Source of the DNA: Adiantum capillus-veneris
Lineage: Eukaryota > Streptophyta > Polypodiopsida > Polypodiales > Pteridaceae
Assembly: GCA_014529385.2 (NCBI GenBank)
Contig: CM043969.1
Location: 15,685,446-15,749,445 of the forward strand
Length of the DNA stretch: 64,000 bases
Direction of reading: 5' to 3'
Part shown: piece after piece, positions 55,260-64,000 of the stretch
Layout: each line of letters begins with the position of its first letter
Position numbering within the stretch: the stretch's first letter is position 1
Notes under the pieces: model-generated
Told to the model about the DNA's origin: nothing
The model's database searches: none
Seen by the model: the letters and a program-made list of their open reading frames with translations, nothing else
Made by a program: the position numbers and the translations under genes

Positions 55260-57470
55260 TTCGCAATCAATCGCATTTAGACTTTTAGTAAAAATAGTTC
55301 AAAAGTTAAAACTGATCATAACTTGAACAAATTTCATCCATTCTTGTCCATATTTCACCAGTGGGACTAGGAAGACTAGAGCTATGACTGATAAAAATCT
55401 GAGCCAGTTCTGGGTCTGAGGTACACCGATCGCGATCGTAGTGCAGAGGCCAAATTTAGATTTGATCATATGAGTGGGTTGTTGATAGTCGGAGGGTCAT
55501 TTTGGTCCACTCTGTCACTCTGTGTGTCATTTGAACCACTTTTGAGTTTATAGGTCCCATTTCTGGGTTACAAGGGAGTTTTGGACTAGACTCTGACTTT
55601 TCATGAGTTTTTGATGTCCAAAGGGATTGAAACTTGGTTGGTGACTTGAACAAGATGTATACAAGGGATCTGATGGGTTTTTGTCAAAATCTGAAGCTGA
55701 GGTACACCGATCGCGATCGTACTTATGGGCCTGTTTTTGGTGAAAACTAGATGGTCATGAACTCCTATGGCTGCCTAGCCCACTGATGATTTATTTCCAA
55801 GTTTGGACTTAAAATGAACAACTTAGAGCAATTTTTCACTGTTTGACCATATTTTACTAAGTCTAACCATATTTGGTTTTCCTGATGAATTTTGGTTGGA
55901 TCTTGGAGTTAATTGAAGTTAGTTTTAGAGCTCCCACTGATTCCATGATGTTCTGCTACCATCAGCCTACTCAATTGTCTAATGTTGACCTAATCAGGCA
56001 CTTTATACCTTGTCTTAGGAGGTTTTCCAGATTTGTGCATTTTTCAGGCCTTCCTTGGATCTCCATGTGATATTTGAGCATCCCTAAGTAACCTTTTGGT
56101 CTTTGGCATTGGCTCGTTTCCAATTATATCTTTGTGTGATCATTTGAGACTGAAACGACTATATTTGCACTCGTAGGAGATTCTGAGATCCATTAGAGGG
56201 TTTTTACAACTTTTCTGACTCTCATTCGGACAAGCGTACCTTTCAAACCATTCATCAATATTTTTAATAGGATTTTGGCAGTTGTAGGTCAATTTTTTCC
56301 TTTTTGGTTGTGTTTGACAAATTGGGCCCATTCCCTGAGCAAAATTTGTGCATTTTCCTTGAAAAGTCAAGAGAGTGTACTTTTAACTGAGCTCCAAGCC
56401 TGGGCCAAGTCAAAAGTTGCAAAACTTGCATCTGGGGACACCGATCGCGATCATACCATGGAGGCCAAATTTAGTTTTGACACCAGCAGATTGTAGGCGA
56501 GGCTAAGGGGGAGTGTTTTACATTTTCTGTCCCAGTTTTTGTCAGTGAGGTACACCGATCGTGATCGGTGTACCACCACCAAATTTAGATTTGACCACAT
56601 GGCTTTGTTCCTGACCTTGTGGGGAGGACATTGATGTGTTTTGTGGCTGAAAAAAGTTTTGTTTGGATGCCTCTAAGGGCCCTTGACCTCTTTGACCCGA
56701 TCCGACCTTGATTTGATTCCTTCGCCCATTTGTGCAATGATTCGCGCTTGCATGAGTAATATACTTAACCGTTACTTGATAAGGAACATACCTGTGAAAT
56801 CTGGTGTGAAATGCTGGCTCCAACCGTCTGTACGGGGTAGAAACGCGGCAGCTCGCTCTAGGTCAAAAAATCTCTCTCCTTCTCTCTCAAAAGGTGAATA
56901 ATGAACAATGAGCTAGAGTTTGGCCTATATCTTCCCGAGATTTTCGTGACATAGGGCTGATTTTTCTCAGCTTTGATCCCGATATAATCTGCATACCACC
57001 TGTGGGTCGAACCGTTTGTCATTCCGGCGTCGTATGACCATTTGATGCGATTTTGGTGAAATGTAGTCATGATCATTAAGGCCGAAATTTGACATCTTCA
57101 GATTAGCTTCATATCTTCCATGCTTGATAACCTTATCATGATACTTCGGCGTTTGCTTCCAGAATTTGATTCCGACACTTGTGAGCGAGATTTTTTAATT
57201 TTTGATGTTTTATTGACGAAAATCAAACAAAATAAATTGGAAATACTTATTAGCTGGCAAAATTTGGCCAAAATTATTATACTCACCCCTAAGCACATAT
57301 TTTCTCTATAAGCATCCCAATGCTCCGGATTTTGTCATTACAGCTCATTATTATGCTGGTCGGATGATACAAAAACGCTAAAATTGCCAGATTTTGATCG
57401 AATATGTTCGAATTTGAACTCTAAATAATGAAAAAAACACACACATTATGTACATATATACACGTTGGAC
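55260..57470. other. Non-coding region with repeated CGATCGCGATCG palindrome
   Basis: No gene. GAGGTACACCGATCGCGATC or a close variant occurs near 55420, 55700, 56434 and 56548; three of the four are followed shortly by CCAAATTTAG and TTTTGA or TTTGA. It is probably leader or LTR sequence of element B or of the Ty3 element on the right; an LTR pair could not be matched by eye. Confidence 0.5.
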
Positions 57471-57473
57471 CCC

Positions 57474-57833
57474 TTAATGGCCCTGACTGTTACTAGAGTC
57501 ATCAATTACTGCCCCCTTCCTTGTCTGAGTCGTCTCGGACGAAGGTTTGGTGCATGTGCATGGGTTTCGAAATTTGTGTCTATGCATGGCCATGTAATGT
57601 GGCCCTATTCTGATGTTTGAGACAATGAGTTGGGTAACAATATGCTGTGCAAGATGCAGGAACTGAATGTAGTTTTCAGTGGCTTTTGATGGTGAGGGTA
57701 GTTGTTCATGGAACAGAAGAGCTTGTAGTCGAATTGCTCTTTCCTTGATTGTGGGTATTGTGATGGCAAGTATTTTTTGAACCCATTTGTATGCGGTTTG
57801 TTGCATCGTTACAGATTCTAGTTTGGTTTTCAC
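57474..57833 (-). CDS. Small downstream ORF of the Ty3 element (unknown)
   Basis: An open frame of about 119 codons following the pol gene on the minus strand. Segments such as ERAIRLQALLFHEQLPSP and QHIVTQLIVSNIRIG could be helical. I do not recognise it. By position it could be an extra 3-prime ORF, as some Ty3 lineages have, or the tail of the upstream protein after decay. Confidence 0.3.
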   Translation of the reverse strand: MKTKLESVTMQQTAYKWVQKILAITIPTIKERAIRLQALLFHEQLPSPSKATENYIQFLHLAQHIVTQLIVSNIRIGPHYMAMHRHKFRNPCTCTKPSSETTQTRKGAVIDDSSNSQGH

Positions 57834-58197
57834 AGGTTTCCATTGCCCATTTTGGAGATTCAGGCTTTTTGTTTTGAGTTTTGGGTTTCCTTATGAGGTC
57901 GGTCGCCAAATCTGTAGTTGTCTTTAGTTTTGGTTGCCATTTCCACTTCAGAGTAACATCTGAAGGTCTTTGAGATGGTGCTGCTTCCGTCTAGAGTTTG
58001 TGCTTAGGCAGCCATATCTTGCTTGGTTTGTTGGGCAGCAATCTTTTCTTTATCCATACTTTCCGAATAACCTTTTGTGTCGTTTTTGGATGATTCGCCG
58101 ATTGCTTTATATTGATGGGGATGCTTGGCCATGAGTGATCTGTTTTGGCAAATGGAGTCATGTACACGTTAGAGTCGTGTGTGTGCCTTAACGCATG

Positions 58198-58992
58198 TTA
58201 TGACCATTCAGTGACTCCATTGTACGTTCTCATCCATGGAACTCCCAAGCATATTGATTCTCTGATTTCTCCGTCTTTCATTACGAAAAATTGATGACGG
58301 CCACTATTTCCATCAAGATTGATTGGTAAGTTTACTATCCCCATTGTTGGCATTGTTGGACCGTTTGCTGCTCGTAGATTGCGTATGGATTGCACAAGGG
58401 GTTCATCTGTAAGCATCCTGTAAGTGGAGAATTTGACCGCATTGACTCTTGCTCCTGTGTCAATCAATGCTCGCTGGTATCTGCTATGCGGGAGTCTAAC
58501 ATTGATTTGAACGTCGATTCCTATTTCCCATTGCTCATCAGTTTGAAGTATAGACAAAGGAATTTGAGCCGTGTCTGTTGGTGGAGGAAGCCTTTGTTGT
58601 TGTAAGGTTTGTTTTCTTTTTAAAATCCTGACTTTGGCCTCCTCCCGCACTTGAGCTTTTGTTTCTTTTGCTTTGTTCTTGCGCTCCTTTGCAGCGTGTA
58701 TTTTGGCAAGAATCTCTGTGGTTAGTGGTATGTTGTATTTTTTTAGTTTGCAACCACTAATCCAGTTAGGCATTTCCTCTCCCTCTAATATTGCAAGTTT
58801 GATGGCACCGCTAGATGATATGTCATGAATCACATAGGGTCCATTTCCTCGCTTTTTGAGTTTCCGAGAATGTTGTTTCAGGGTATACATTAAGACGTAA
58901 TCCCCAGTAGCAAATTCTTTGCTGGTAACATGTTGATCAAAGAATGATTTCATGTTTCTTTTTTGCGCGTAGATTGATGCAACGGCTCTCAA
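58198..58992 (-). pseudogene. Integrase C-terminus (GPY/F) fused to a second retropepsin-like domain
   Basis: Continues the integrase frame after a TAA at 59026-59028. Residues about 25-75 hold the GPY/F module of Ty3 integrases (YVLMYTLKQHSRKL, KRGNGPYVIHDI, GAIKLAI). A basic coiled stretch (AAKERKNKAKETKAQVREEA) leads to a domain with features of an aspartic protease: a strand, RALIDTGARVNAV with the D-T-G-A active-site triad, and later ICLGVPWMRTYN, which resembles the conserved ILG-PW segment. The element already has a DSGA protease upstream (about 63230). A second copy behind the integrase is unusual. It might bind or cleave, or be inert. Confidence 0.72.
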
Positions 58993-59025
58993 TCTAGTTT
59001 CATCCAGTTTTTCCAGGACATCTAT

Positions 59026-59613
59026 CTAAATGGATAATTCATGGTCCATCCATTCTAATTGTTTAGCGACTCGAAGCGTGGGAATAAGGAATTCAAGTGG
59101 CAAAATCGCTTGAATTCCATAAACCATGTTGAATGGAGTCGTTCCGATCAATGTTTTGTAAGCTACTCGATATGCCCATAAAGCTGAATGCAGCTTTTGA
59201 TCCCAGTCAGCTCTCGATTCTCCGACAATTTTGGTGAGAATTGTCACCAAAATTTTATTTGTACTTTCTGCTTGGCCGTTCGCTTGTGGGTGATAGGGGG
59301 CGGACTTCTTGTGAATTACCATGAATACGTCCAATAGGAATTCGATCACTTCATTGATGAAGTGAGTTCCTCTATCGCTCACGAGCTCAATTGGTAAGCT
59401 ATATCTGGTGAAAATGTTCTCATACAAAAACTGTGCTGTCGTTTTTGCATCATTTCTAGTTGTTGCTTTAGCTTCCATCCATTTTGTTCGATAATCTGTT
59501 GCCACAATAATGTATTGAGCGTGCGTTTTATATCCCGGAGGCGCTATCGGTCCTACAAAATCTATTCCCCATTTCGCAAACGCTCTTGCCCCCGTCATTG
59601 GCCTTAAAGACAT
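59026..59613 (-). pseudogene. Ty3 integrase catalytic core
   Basis: An intact-looking DDE core: WGIDFVGPI (first Asp), ELVSDRGTHF (second Asp) and PQANGQAESTNK (Glu). It inserts element cDNA into chromosomes. A frame break separates it from the upstream zinc-binding part, and one TAA separates it from the C-terminal module. Confidence 0.9.
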
Positions 59614-59775
59614 ATCATCTCTCGCTCTAGGAATTTTTGTTTTCTGGCAATCGTCACATCATTTCACAAACTCTTCAGCGTCCATGAATAGTGTAGGCCA
59701 CCATATGCCTGCAATAAGAATTGCTTTGGCCGTTTTGTCAGCTGAGAAATGTCCACCAGCTTGTCCGCCGTGTGC

Positions 59776-60945
59776 TTACTCTAAGATAGGAATGTATTCC
59801 TCTTGAGTCGTGCACATTCTCAATTGATTGTCTTTTCCCCTCTTGTAAAGAGTGTCCTCAATCAGTACATAGTTTTCTGCCTCTTTCATGATCATTTTGA
59901 TTCGTGATCTACTCATCCTCTCACGCAGTATCCTGGTCGTGAGGTATTCAACAATATAGTTACTCCATCGGGGTGCTACAGATAATCTAAATAGAGTCGC
60001 GTGCTCTATTGGCTTTTGAAGCATGCATTTAACACAAGTTTTGACATGCATATGAACACTATGTCGCATTTTTGGCCAATACACACCCATTCTCATCAAT
60101 CTTTGATACATTTGTGCATGCCCATTGTGAATCCCCGTTGCTTGTACATGAGCTTGATTTAGGTACAATTCTGGTTCACTCGATTTAACACAAAGCCTAA
60201 GGATTTTATACAATCCTTGTTTGTATAGCCTGTTTGCCAACATTAACAATGATCTGGATGCTGCAATGGTAGATGGTTGTCTTGTCACATTCATTGACCC
60301 GATAGTCAGCAAAGGAATTACATCCTCGCTCCATCTTGGAACCATTTCTATGTTGAAAAGATATACATCTGGCAAATCATCATCAACTCCTACAGGGTTT
60401 TCTCCATGCATCATTCTAGATAAATGATCCGCTCTTTGGTGTGTAATTCCTTTCTTGACTACTACCGTGAAGTCAAACTCAAGCAGTATGATGAACCATC
60501 GAACAATTCTCCCCGCACTGCAAGGTTTGTTTACTAAGTACAGCAATGCTTGGTGATCAACGAAGAATACAAATTTATTGGAAAGTAAGTAGTGTTTAAA
60601 CTTTTTCACCGCATAGACCATACCCAATCCCTCCCTCTCAGTTGTTGTGTAATTACTCTCTGCATTGTTTAGTTGTCTACTGGAGTAACTTATTGGAAAA
60701 TCCATGTTGTTCTCTCCAGGTTGTGCAAGTATGCATCCTATTGCATACGCTGATGCATCTACGTGGATGTGAAAGATCTTCTCCCAATCCGGAGCCTTCA
60801 AAATTGGAGCGGAAATTAATCTCTGCTTCAACGTTTGAAAATCTTCCTCGCACTCCTCTGTCCACTCAAATTTAGTTATCAGCGCGCGTAAAGTGGTTTT
60901 GCAATTATAGCATATGAGTAGATAAATTTGCGATAATATCCACAA
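59776..60945 (-). pseudogene. Ty3 RNase H and integrase zinc-binding domain
   Basis: Tether and RNase H: FHIHVDASAYAIGCILAQ, SNYTTTEREGLGMVYAVKKF and VFFVDHQALLYL give the D-E-D residues in order. After a linker the integrase HHCC region follows (QATGIHNGHAQMYQRLMRMG, then CVKCM). The frame is open for 389 codons and ends where later frames take over. Confidence 0.9.
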
Positions 60946-60969
60946 TGGCCCATAAATTCCTGTACCTCT

Positions 60970-61562
60970 TTCACCTTTACTGGTCGTGGTAGATCAACAA
61001 TGATGTTGATCTTCTCCATGTCTGTCGAAATACCGTTTCTGACACTATATGTCCCAATATTTTGCCCTGTCTTACCATGAAGACACATTTCTCCGAATTC
61101 AGGAAAATCCGATACAGTTTGCATTTTTCGAACACCTTGGTCAAGTGCTCTATATGCTCCAATCTTACGAGGAAGTGAACACACAGGTCATCCATGTAAA
61201 TTTCTAAGAACTGTCTTAGATATTCTTTAAAAGCATGATCCATCAGCCTTTGCAACGTGGCTGGTGTATTTGTTAAGCCAAAAGCCATTACCCGGAATGC
61301 AAAAATACCCCATTCAGTTGCGAAAGCCATTTTGTGATGATCCTCTGGCTTTATTGCGAGTTGGTTGTAACCCTAAAAGCCATCTAAGAAGCTATAAGAC
61401 TCTCTGCCTGCCACCCTTTCTATTACATGATCAGTAATGGGTAGGGGATAGTTGTTTAGAATTGTAGCAACCTTTACTTTCTTGAGATTGACGCACACTC
61501 TTAACTTTCCGTTTTTCTTCCGGACCACCACAATCGGTGAAACTCAATCGGTGTGCTCAATT
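60970..61562 (-). pseudogene. Ty3 reverse transcriptase core, several stops
   Basis: RT signatures run across two frames: SPIVVVRKKNGKLRVCVN, NNYPLPITDHVIERV, FAFRVMAFGLTNTPATLQ and the catalytic EIYMDDLCVH with YMDD intact. Stop codons interrupt at about 61559, 61544 and 61374, and frameshifts occur before the thumb. It copies element RNA in active relatives; this copy is dead. Confidence 0.9.
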
Positions 61563-62077
61563 TAGTAAATAAACTCTGCCTCCTTAAGTTTATCTATCTC
61601 CTCCTTGATCTTTTTCGCAAACGTTTCATTGTAAGTATAGGAACGTTGTCTACTGGGTTTGGCGTCTTTCTTAAGGGGTATTGTGTGTTGACAGATACTT
61701 GGATCCACACCCTTAAGATCTTTGTATGACCATGCAAACACATCTCTATACTGTTTAAGAGTAGCTACCAAAAGCTTTTCCTCTTCTTTAGTAAGATCCG
61801 TGGCAATATATGCAGGTTTTGGATCTTCTCTTGGCTCCGCTAAATCTATTCGTTTGGCTTTCTCAGGATCGTCGTACGATGTACCTGGTTCTTTCACTTC
61901 TCTCATTGGTTGTTGCACTATGATTTTCCTATCTTGTATGGTATATTTCTTATAATGGGATGGTGCATCCATCTTGTCAAAATTGGTGTCCTCATTTGTT
62001 TCAAAGTCAGTCGTCCATATGTCTTTGAGGGTTCGCTTGAGCTTATTGTACTCTGTTTTCCTCTTTGTTTTGGTCAT
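61562..62077 (-). pseudogene. Ty3 pol linker and N-terminal RT segment
   Basis: Ends in the typical lead-in to RT: YRDVFAWSYKDLKGVDPSIC, HTIPLKKDAKPSRQR and EIDKLKEAEFIY. The upstream part is a charged linker. A stop follows directly. Confidence 0.85.
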
Positions 62078-62217
62078 TCCAGACTTTGTTTTACCCCCTT
62101 TCTACCACGTAGTCATTTGCTTCTTGTTTCTTTTCTTCTTGTTGTTTTCCCGCGGTTTAGTTTTGATAAACCGGCTAGTGACCTCGTCTTTGACACAATC
62201 ATCAGCTTTGACAAGCT

Positions 62218-64000
62218 TTATATATCCCGTTCATCGACAAGAGGCATCGGATTATGCTTATTTTCCCTTGATTTTTTAGTTCTCTTGGATTTATACCGCT
62301 CCTGCCGACTAGGTTTTTGGTTAGAAAACTCGTGAAACCTGTCCTGTTTCGACCTGTATTTCCTATTCGTCTGTGATGCACTTGATCTTTCATCATCAGC
62401 CTCTATTAGTTGGATTTCATCGTTCAGTGATGGAAGATCACCGCTTAGTGAATCCATGAATTCCTCCTCTGTTCGATTCCTATCGTTCACTACAGATATC
62501 TCATCAATTATTCTTTTACACTCGGTCTCACGTGGTAGTTCTTCTTGTTCCTCGCTCTCTGATCCTGACTCAAGGATGACGCTAGCCATTTGCAACGTTA
62601 CTAGGTCATATCCTTCTTCGTCACAAAATTCTGTAGGGGTACATTCGTTAACACATATGTCCAAGGTTGACAATATTTGAGTCCACCCGAATGGCTCAAA
62701 TAAATGTTCAGGAAAAGGTTCTGGAAAATAAGCCTCGTCTTCTACGGATCTTTCCAAAACGCATTCCTCTTTGATTATCTCTCCACAATCAGATGCTCCA
62801 CACATCCAGACATGCGCTTTTGTTTGCATCCATTCAGGTATTTCTTTTTCATTTACAGTGGTTGAATTAAATTCTTGCACTGGTGTTTTTGCAACGTCTC
62901 TATAGCTGTGATCCTTCATGTTGATTTTCGTTATTAGCTCTTCGTGCCTTAGGTAGATTTGTTTGTAACCCCAATCTTGTATCATTTTGAGTTGACACAT
63001 AAAAGGTCGTCCCAAAATAATGTCAAAGTTGTTCGTTTTCCCGAAATCCACCACAGCAAAGGTGTGCTCATAGTTAATTCCACACGAAGTTACAACTATT
63101 TGGTCCAAGATTCCCAATGGTCTCTCTACATACCCATCTGCGAGTTGCAGTTTCATTCTTGTTTTTCTGAGAGCTGGACAGCCCCACTTCTCCCAGATTT
63201 GCTTCGTAGCAATCGCCACTCCCGCTCCACTGTCTAGGATAGCTATCATTTTTATATCCTCATATTCCACAGGTAGGATTGTATTCCCCTCCTCGCCTTC
63301 ACAGTAATCTCCGACCTTGTTTATGGGCACTGGTTGGACTTTGGGTTGAATTTCCCGTTTGTTTTTTTCTCTCGTAGGGTTTGTCGAAAGAGGAATCTTT
63401 ATTCCCTTGTGCTCCAAGTGTTTCCCCATGTCTTCCCATAAGTGTGGTCTGACTCTCAAGAGTTCGGACAGCGTGATTGTGCATGTTATAGGTGTCGACA
63501 GCATATCTTGAAGACTTTTTGAGTCAACCATATGTGGAATAGTTCTCGTCTGGGATGGAACTAACCTTATCTTCGATTGTGCCTCATGTTCACCTATAAA
63601 TGAAGGCAGTGTTTTCAAGGATTGGGCTTCGCTTTCCACCGAAATTTCCATTCCCCCATCCCCATACAGCGATTGTATATCGGCTGGATAAAATTCGTTA
63701 TCCAGGTTAATCTCAGGAATTGGAGCAGACTGTAATGTCGCGTTTCCCTCCTTTCTATTTCTAATGGTTTCCCACAAGTGTTGTGGCCATTGTTCTTCAA
63801 CTTCTGGAATTGGCATCATCGTCATTGACTTAGCATCATCAATCGTGTTTGGCACCACTCGATGATTCAGTGACAATATTGTTTTAGGCCTGGGTTCATT
63901 TACTTGTTTTGGTTTATCGATTTTTAGGTTTTCTCGCTCTTTATGAATCAACACTTCTTGTTCTAGGGTTCTAACTATCTTAGGTTCAATCAATGCCTGG
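62218..64000 (-). pseudogene. Ty3 protease with long acidic linker (runs off the right edge)
   Basis: An open frame of at least 591 codons extending past the window edge. The aspartic protease lies at residues about 255-365: MIAILDSGAGVAIATKQ (D-S-G-A) and FDIILGRPFMCQL. The N-terminal side contains proline/glutamate-rich gag-to-protease sequence, and the C-terminal side a long acidic then basic linker (GSESEEQEELPRE, RSKQDRFHEF, KSKRTKKSREN). Gag and the 5-prime LTR would lie beyond 64 kb. Stops between this frame and 62077 show the copy is broken. Confidence 0.85.

Overview
This window is eukaryotic nuclear DNA, most likely from a land plant with a large, repeat-choked genome. The evidence is plant-type L1 ORF1 protein (DUF4283-like region plus CCHC knuckle), Ty3 retrotransposons, short GT-AG introns, a plant-style centromeric-histone-like domain and very dense GA/CT, AC/GT and TA microsatellites. 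I cannot name the species. No ordinary host gene is recognisable; almost everything that can be interpreted is mobile-element DNA at different stages of decay.

Layout. 0-2.7 kb: a decayed plant L1 LINE on the minus strand, cut by the window edge. 2.7-8.0 kb: microsatellites, minisatellites and a small dispersed repeat. 8.0-15.1 kb: GA-rich composite repeats with three tRNA-derived SINE-like copies; inside them sits an intact two-ORF LINE (8.7-13.2 kb, minus) with an animal-like coiled-coil ORF1. 15.4-20.15 kb: a foldback structure with long inverted arms around a dead Ty3 integrase. 20.2-26.7 kb: mostly anonymous, with a gag fragment and a dispersed repeat. 26.77-27.47 kb and 46.25-47.19 kb: the two halves of one plus-strand Ty3 gag-protease-RT region, separated by an 18.8-kb insertion.

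The insertion (27467-46253) is the most interesting object. It has 33-bp terminal inverted repeats matching at 31 of 33 positions, and removing it restores the interrupted retroelement reading frame. It carries (i) a two-exon transposase-like gene of unassigned family at the left end; (ii) a minus-strand gene for an unrecognised acidic protein; (iii) diverging from it, a five-exon gene whose predicted 655-residue product joins a CENH3-like histone fold, a ULP1/SENP-type cysteine protease and a lysine-rich histone-H1-like tail; (iv) between these two divergent genes, two oppositely oriented arrays of roughly 90-bp units, each with dyad symmetry around a GACGCGATA core; (v) two short paralogues of the transposase N-terminal domain; (vi) a three-exon gene of unknown function beside the right end. 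A Ty1/copia RT fragment, a Ty3 gag fragment and other repeats are nested within it. The histone-protease gene has two in-frame nonsense codons and the transposase has one homopolymer frameshift, so this copy is probably not autonomous, although the splice sites and most domains are intact.

47.19-57.4 kb: two related minus-strand LTR elements that encode only long, coiled-coil-rich gag-like proteins. The second lies within the first, and the first had inserted into the Ty3 element. 57.4-64 kb: a decayed minus-strand Ty3 gag-pol (protease, RT, RNase H, integrase) with an unusual second retropepsin-like domain fused behind the integrase.
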